Notes under the pieces: generated by a model
Seen by the model: only the letters and a program-made list of their open reading frames with translations
Database searches by the model: none
What the model was told of the DNA's origin: nothing
DNA from: an uncultured Erysipelotrichaceae bacterium
GTDB lineage: Bacteria; Bacillota_I; Bacilli_A; Erysipelotrichales; Erysipelotrichaceae
DNA: 5,285 nucleotides
Assembly: GCA_902784015.1 (NCBI GenBank)
Contig: CACZTC010000091.1
Location: forward strand, 1-5,285
Direction: 5' to 3'
Part shown: positions 4,947 through 5,285 of the stretch, in pieces
Layout: the number at the start of each line of letters is the position of its first letter
How positions within the stretch are numbered: position 1 is the first letter of the stretch
Made by a program: the position numbers and the translations under genes

Positions 4947-5285
4947 ATGAAAGGAATATCTAAAAAAGATAGCTTACTTAAAAAAGCGTTAGGTCGTGTC
5001 TTAATCTCTATTCTTGTATCTTTATTGGCAATTACCAGTTTGCCGTTAAGACAAGTAGTAGAAGCTGCAGGCACAACTAGAACTGCTAGCTCTTGGAAAG
5101 AACTAAGAGAAGCAATTAGCGCTTCACAAAGCGGGGATGTCATTGAGATCACAAAAGATATTGTGGCAAACTCTAGTGATGTTAGTGGTGGTACTATTAA
5201 CATTTCTGGGCCTAAGACTGTCACAATCAAAGCTAAAGATGGTCAAGATGTGACAATCTATCGTCAAGAAGGCGATGCAAACTTC
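4947..5285 (+). CDS. Secreted surface protein, beta-helix/adhesin type, N-terminus only
   Basis: The frame is open from the ATG at 4947 through 113 codons to the window's right edge. A Gram-positive signal peptide is clear: a basic start with Lys at 2, 6, 7, 12 and 13, a hydrophobic core at about 18-33 (LISILVSLLAITSLPL), and a probable cleavage after Val-Glu-Ala (38-40). The mature part begins with SSWKELREAISASQSGDVIEITKDI (49-72) and continues with ISGPKTVTIKAKDGQDVTIYRQ (86-107). This pattern is typical of the first rungs of pectate-lyase-like right-handed beta-helices in large cell-wall adhesins. A sorting signal would lie beyond the window, so anchoring is unknown. Another start at 4908 (MLFWLCVKSRRKL extension) is equally well supplied with a binding site. 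Codons such as GCG, GGG, CCG, GTC and ATC are more frequent than in the neighbouring genes, which may hint at transfer. Secretion is well supported; the adhesin role is inferred. Confidence 0.75.
   Translation, partial: MKGISKKDSLLKKALGRVLISILVSLLAITSLPLRQVVEAAGTTRTASSWKELREAISASQSGDVIEITKDIVANSSDVSGGTINISGPKTVTIKAKDGQDVTIYRQEGDANF

Noticed and set aside
4811..5230. A 139-codon open frame on the minus strand
   Set aside because: It lies opposite the secreted-protein start with its signal peptide and AGGAGG site. The minus-strand translation shows no family features.

Overview
The window is AT-rich, has strong AGGAGG-type ribosome binding sites and carries Gram-positive protein families. This suggests a low-GC member of the Bacillota (Firmicutes). 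A Coprobacillaceae/Erysipelotrichia-like gut bacterium is possible but is only a guess. No rRNA, tRNA or CRISPR array is visible.

Left part (1-2996, minus strand): three genes form one operon, read right to left. They are an SPFH-domain protein with two C-terminal zinc ribbons (YdjI-like), a membrane-anchored protein with two N-terminal zinc ribbons (YdjG-like), and a secreted or membrane-anchored TPM-domain protein (YdjH-like), which runs off the left edge. The same trio accompanies pspA in the Bacillus subtilis pspA-ydjGHI envelope-stress operon. There, the membrane proteins YdjG and YdjH recruit YdjI and PspA. Here the SPFH gene comes first and no pspA is visible. A GC-rich hairpin sits between the first two genes, and its 3' arm could alternatively pair with the Shine-Dalgarno sequence of the second gene.

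Middle (2997-4392): an AT-rich divergent intergenic region separates the operon from a plus-strand diguanylate cyclase. This enzyme has seven predicted membrane segments and an intact RWGGDEF motif. It ends in a clear intrinsic terminator followed by an (AT)n tract.

Right part (4393-5285): a small minus-strand remnant of an insertion sequence keeps only the N-terminal helix-turn-helix part of its transposase. It is bounded by 25-bp tandem repeats on one side and a related inverted motif on the other. Next to it lie a good sigma-A-type promoter, a leader of roughly 170-200 nt and the start of a large secreted surface protein (beta-helix or adhesin type) with two in-frame, well-spaced ribosome binding sites and starts. 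The gene is cut by the right edge.

Taken together, the window holds cell-envelope functions: a membrane-stress scaffold module, a c-di-GMP synthase with a membrane sensor, and an exported adhesin-like protein downstream of mobile-element debris. No clearly new system is evident. The best leads are the rearranged SPFH/zinc-ribbon/TPM module with its possible RNA switch, and the deleted insertion sequence that leaves a free-standing DNA-binding domain.
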